A stretch of 5,961 nucleotides of DNA. It comes from an uncultured Sphingomonas sp. (GTDB lineage: Bacteria > Pseudomonadota > Alphaproteobacteria > Sphingomonadales > Sphingomonadaceae). The DNA lies in the NCBI GenBank assembly GCA_946886645.1, contig CAMPIY010000112.1, forward strand, positions 1 through 5,961, given 5' to 3'. The notes beneath the pieces were generated by a model. The model saw only the letters and a list, made by a program, of their open reading frames with translations, did no database searches and was not told where the DNA came from. The translations under genes were made by a program, and so were the position numbers. Below are positions 4,797 through 5,961 of this stretch, in pieces. Within the stretch, counting starts at the first letter, position 1; each line of letters begins with the position of its first letter.

Positions 4797-5961
4797 GACG
4801 CGGTCTCGACCAGCATGACTTCCACTACGGGCTTTTTGCCGGTCCACAGCGTGGCGCAGCGGCGAACGGCCAGCCGGACCGCCTCGCGGACCTTTTCGAT
4901 GTCGCCACCAGCGTCATAAGCTCGCTCCGCCGCATCGGCAGCGTCGGCGATGAAATCCGCGCGATCTTCTTCGACCGGAACGCCGAACGGACGGATCAAC
5001 GCGTTTCCAACCAGCTTGCCATCCTTGGCGATGGGAAGCGCCACGGTGATCAGGCCGTTGATCGAGATTTTGCGCCGCTCGTTGAGCGTCGCGCCGTCGG
5101 CGGGAAGGATGACGTCGCCGTCGAGCACGAGCCGCCCGACCCGCTCCTCACCGATTTTCTCAGGCCCGTCGGGAGCCAGGCGGATGAGATCGCCGTTGCG
5201 CTGGACGATCGCGCACGGGATGCCCTGCGCCAGGCCGAAGCGCGCCTGCTCCCGCATGTGGCGCATTTCGCCGTGGACGGGCACCAGGATTTCCGGCCGC
5301 ATCCAGCGATACATGGCGGCAAGCTCGGGCCGGCCCGGATGGCCCGACACATGGACATGCGCCTGCCGTTCGGTGACGGTCAGCACGCCGAGATCCGACA
5401 GGGCATTCATAATCCGGCCGATGGCGATCTCGTTGCCCGGGATCTGCTTCGACGAGAAAATGACCGTGTCGCCTTCCTTGAGCTTCAGCTCGTGCGTGTC
5501 GAAGGCGATCCGGCCAAGCGCGGCGCGGGGCTCGCCCTGCCCGCCCGTTGCGACGATTAGCAGTTGGTCGCGCGGAAGGCGCATCGCTTCATCGAAGCGC
5601 ACCGGCTCCGGGAAATCGCGGAGATAGCCGGTGGCCTTGGCGACTTTCAGGATGCGGTCGAGGCTGCGGCCCGCCACACAGACCTGACGTCCGGTTTCGA
5701 CGGCGACCTTGCCGATGGTTTCGAGGCGCGCAGCGTTCGATGCGAAGGTAGTGATCAGCACCCTGCCCTTCGCCTTCTTCACCTCTTCAAGCAGCCCATC
5801 ATGGACCCCGGCCTCGCTGCCGGACGGCTGCTCCTGGAAGGTGTTGGTCGAGTCGCAGACCAGCGCGAGGACGCCTGAATCGCCGATCTCGGTCAGCGTC
5901 TCTGCTGAACTCGGGTGGCCGAGCACCGGCGTCTCGTCGATCTTCCAGTCGCCGGTATGGA
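4793..5961 (-). CDS. rnj: Ribonuclease J (partial, N-terminus outside the window)
   Basis: RNase J is a cytoplasmic zinc-dependent endonuclease and 5'-3' exonuclease acting in mRNA turnover and rRNA maturation. The last 388 codons are present and the frame is still open at the right edge. The visible part begins HTGDWKIDETP, containing the metal-binding Asp of the metallo-beta-lactamase core. The beta-CASP segment follows with CDSTN (motif A), FASNAARL, VAGRSL, ATGGQGEPRAALGRIA, FSSKQIPGNE, HVSGH (first His at 5353-5351) and PVHGEMRHM (His at 5275-5273). All key residues expected in this portion are intact. The C-terminal domain runs from about 5200 to the stop. The HxHxDH motif and roughly 160 N-terminal residues, judged from the family's usual 550 or so, lie beyond the window. 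GTG 5926 is an internal Val, not the start. The DUF1467 gene overlaps its 3' end. Confidence 0.96.
   Translation of the reverse strand, partial: HTGDWKIDETPVLGHPSSAETLTEIGDSGVLALVCDSTNTFQEQPSGSEAGVHDGLLEEVKKAKGRVLITTFASNAARLETIGKVAVETGRQVCVAGRSLDRILKVAKATGYLRDFPEPVRFDEAMRLPRDQLLIVATGGQGEPRAALGRIAFDTHELKLKEGDTVIFSSKQIPGNEIAIGRIMNALSDLGVLTVTERQAHVHVSGHPGRPELAAMYRWMRPEILVPVHGEMRHMREQARFGLAQGIPCAIVQRNGDLIRLAPDGPEKIGEERVGRLVLDGDVILPADGATLNERRKISINGLITVALPIAKDGKLVGNALIRPFGVPVEEDRADFIADAADAAERAYDAGGDIEKVREAVRLAVRRCATLWTGKKPVVEVMLVETAS

Noticed and set aside
4950..5627. A 225-codon plus-strand frame across the RNase J gene
   Set aside because: It is antisense to a gene with intact RNase J motifs throughout, and its own translation is Arg/Ser-rich with no recognisable domain.

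Overview
The window looks like a stretch of chromosome from a GC-rich alphaproteobacterium, most likely of the Sphingomonas group. This rests on strong G/C bias at third codon positions, an alphaproteobacterial-type RNase J followed by a DUF1467 membrane protein, and the overall style of the proteins. No tRNA, rRNA, CRISPR array, insertion sequence or phage integration signature is visible. Gene density is very high and all gene-to-gene gaps are short.

Layout from left to right. At the left edge (1-54, minus) is the putative first 18 codons of a gene that leaves the window, with a convincing ribosome binding site. Next (90-1289, minus) is a 399-residue membrane protein. It joins an N-terminal NTP-transferase-like domain to a C-terminal membrane domain resembling CDP-alcohol phosphatidyltransferases, and both halves appear to have lost their catalytic motifs. 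A 128-bp divergent intergenic region (1290-1417) contains a perfect palindrome, repeated ACCGGAAA/TTTCCACC elements and a bulged stem-loop that would cover the Shine-Dalgarno-like sequence of the rightward operon.

The rightward operon holds two genes 2 bp apart. The first (1418-3727) encodes a 769-residue inner-membrane protein: two N-terminal membrane helices, about 530 residues of Ala-rich, Cys-free coiled coil and a compact C-terminal domain. This plan resembles the Caulobacter polarity factor TipN. The second (3730-4527) encodes a 265-residue soluble protein that I cannot assign to a characterised family.

On the right, convergent with that operon and only 8 bp away, a minus-strand pair consists of RNase J (4793-5961, N-terminal part outside the window) and a DUF1467 two-helix membrane protein (4536-4796). 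They overlap by 4 bp (ATGA), so translation is probably coupled.

Functionally, the right end is RNA processing and turnover. The centre is probably envelope or cell-polarity biology: a membrane-anchored coiled-coil protein with a soluble co-transcribed partner, facing a degenerate lipid-headgroup-type fusion protein across a shared control region. The three central genes are the least described and most interesting part of the window.
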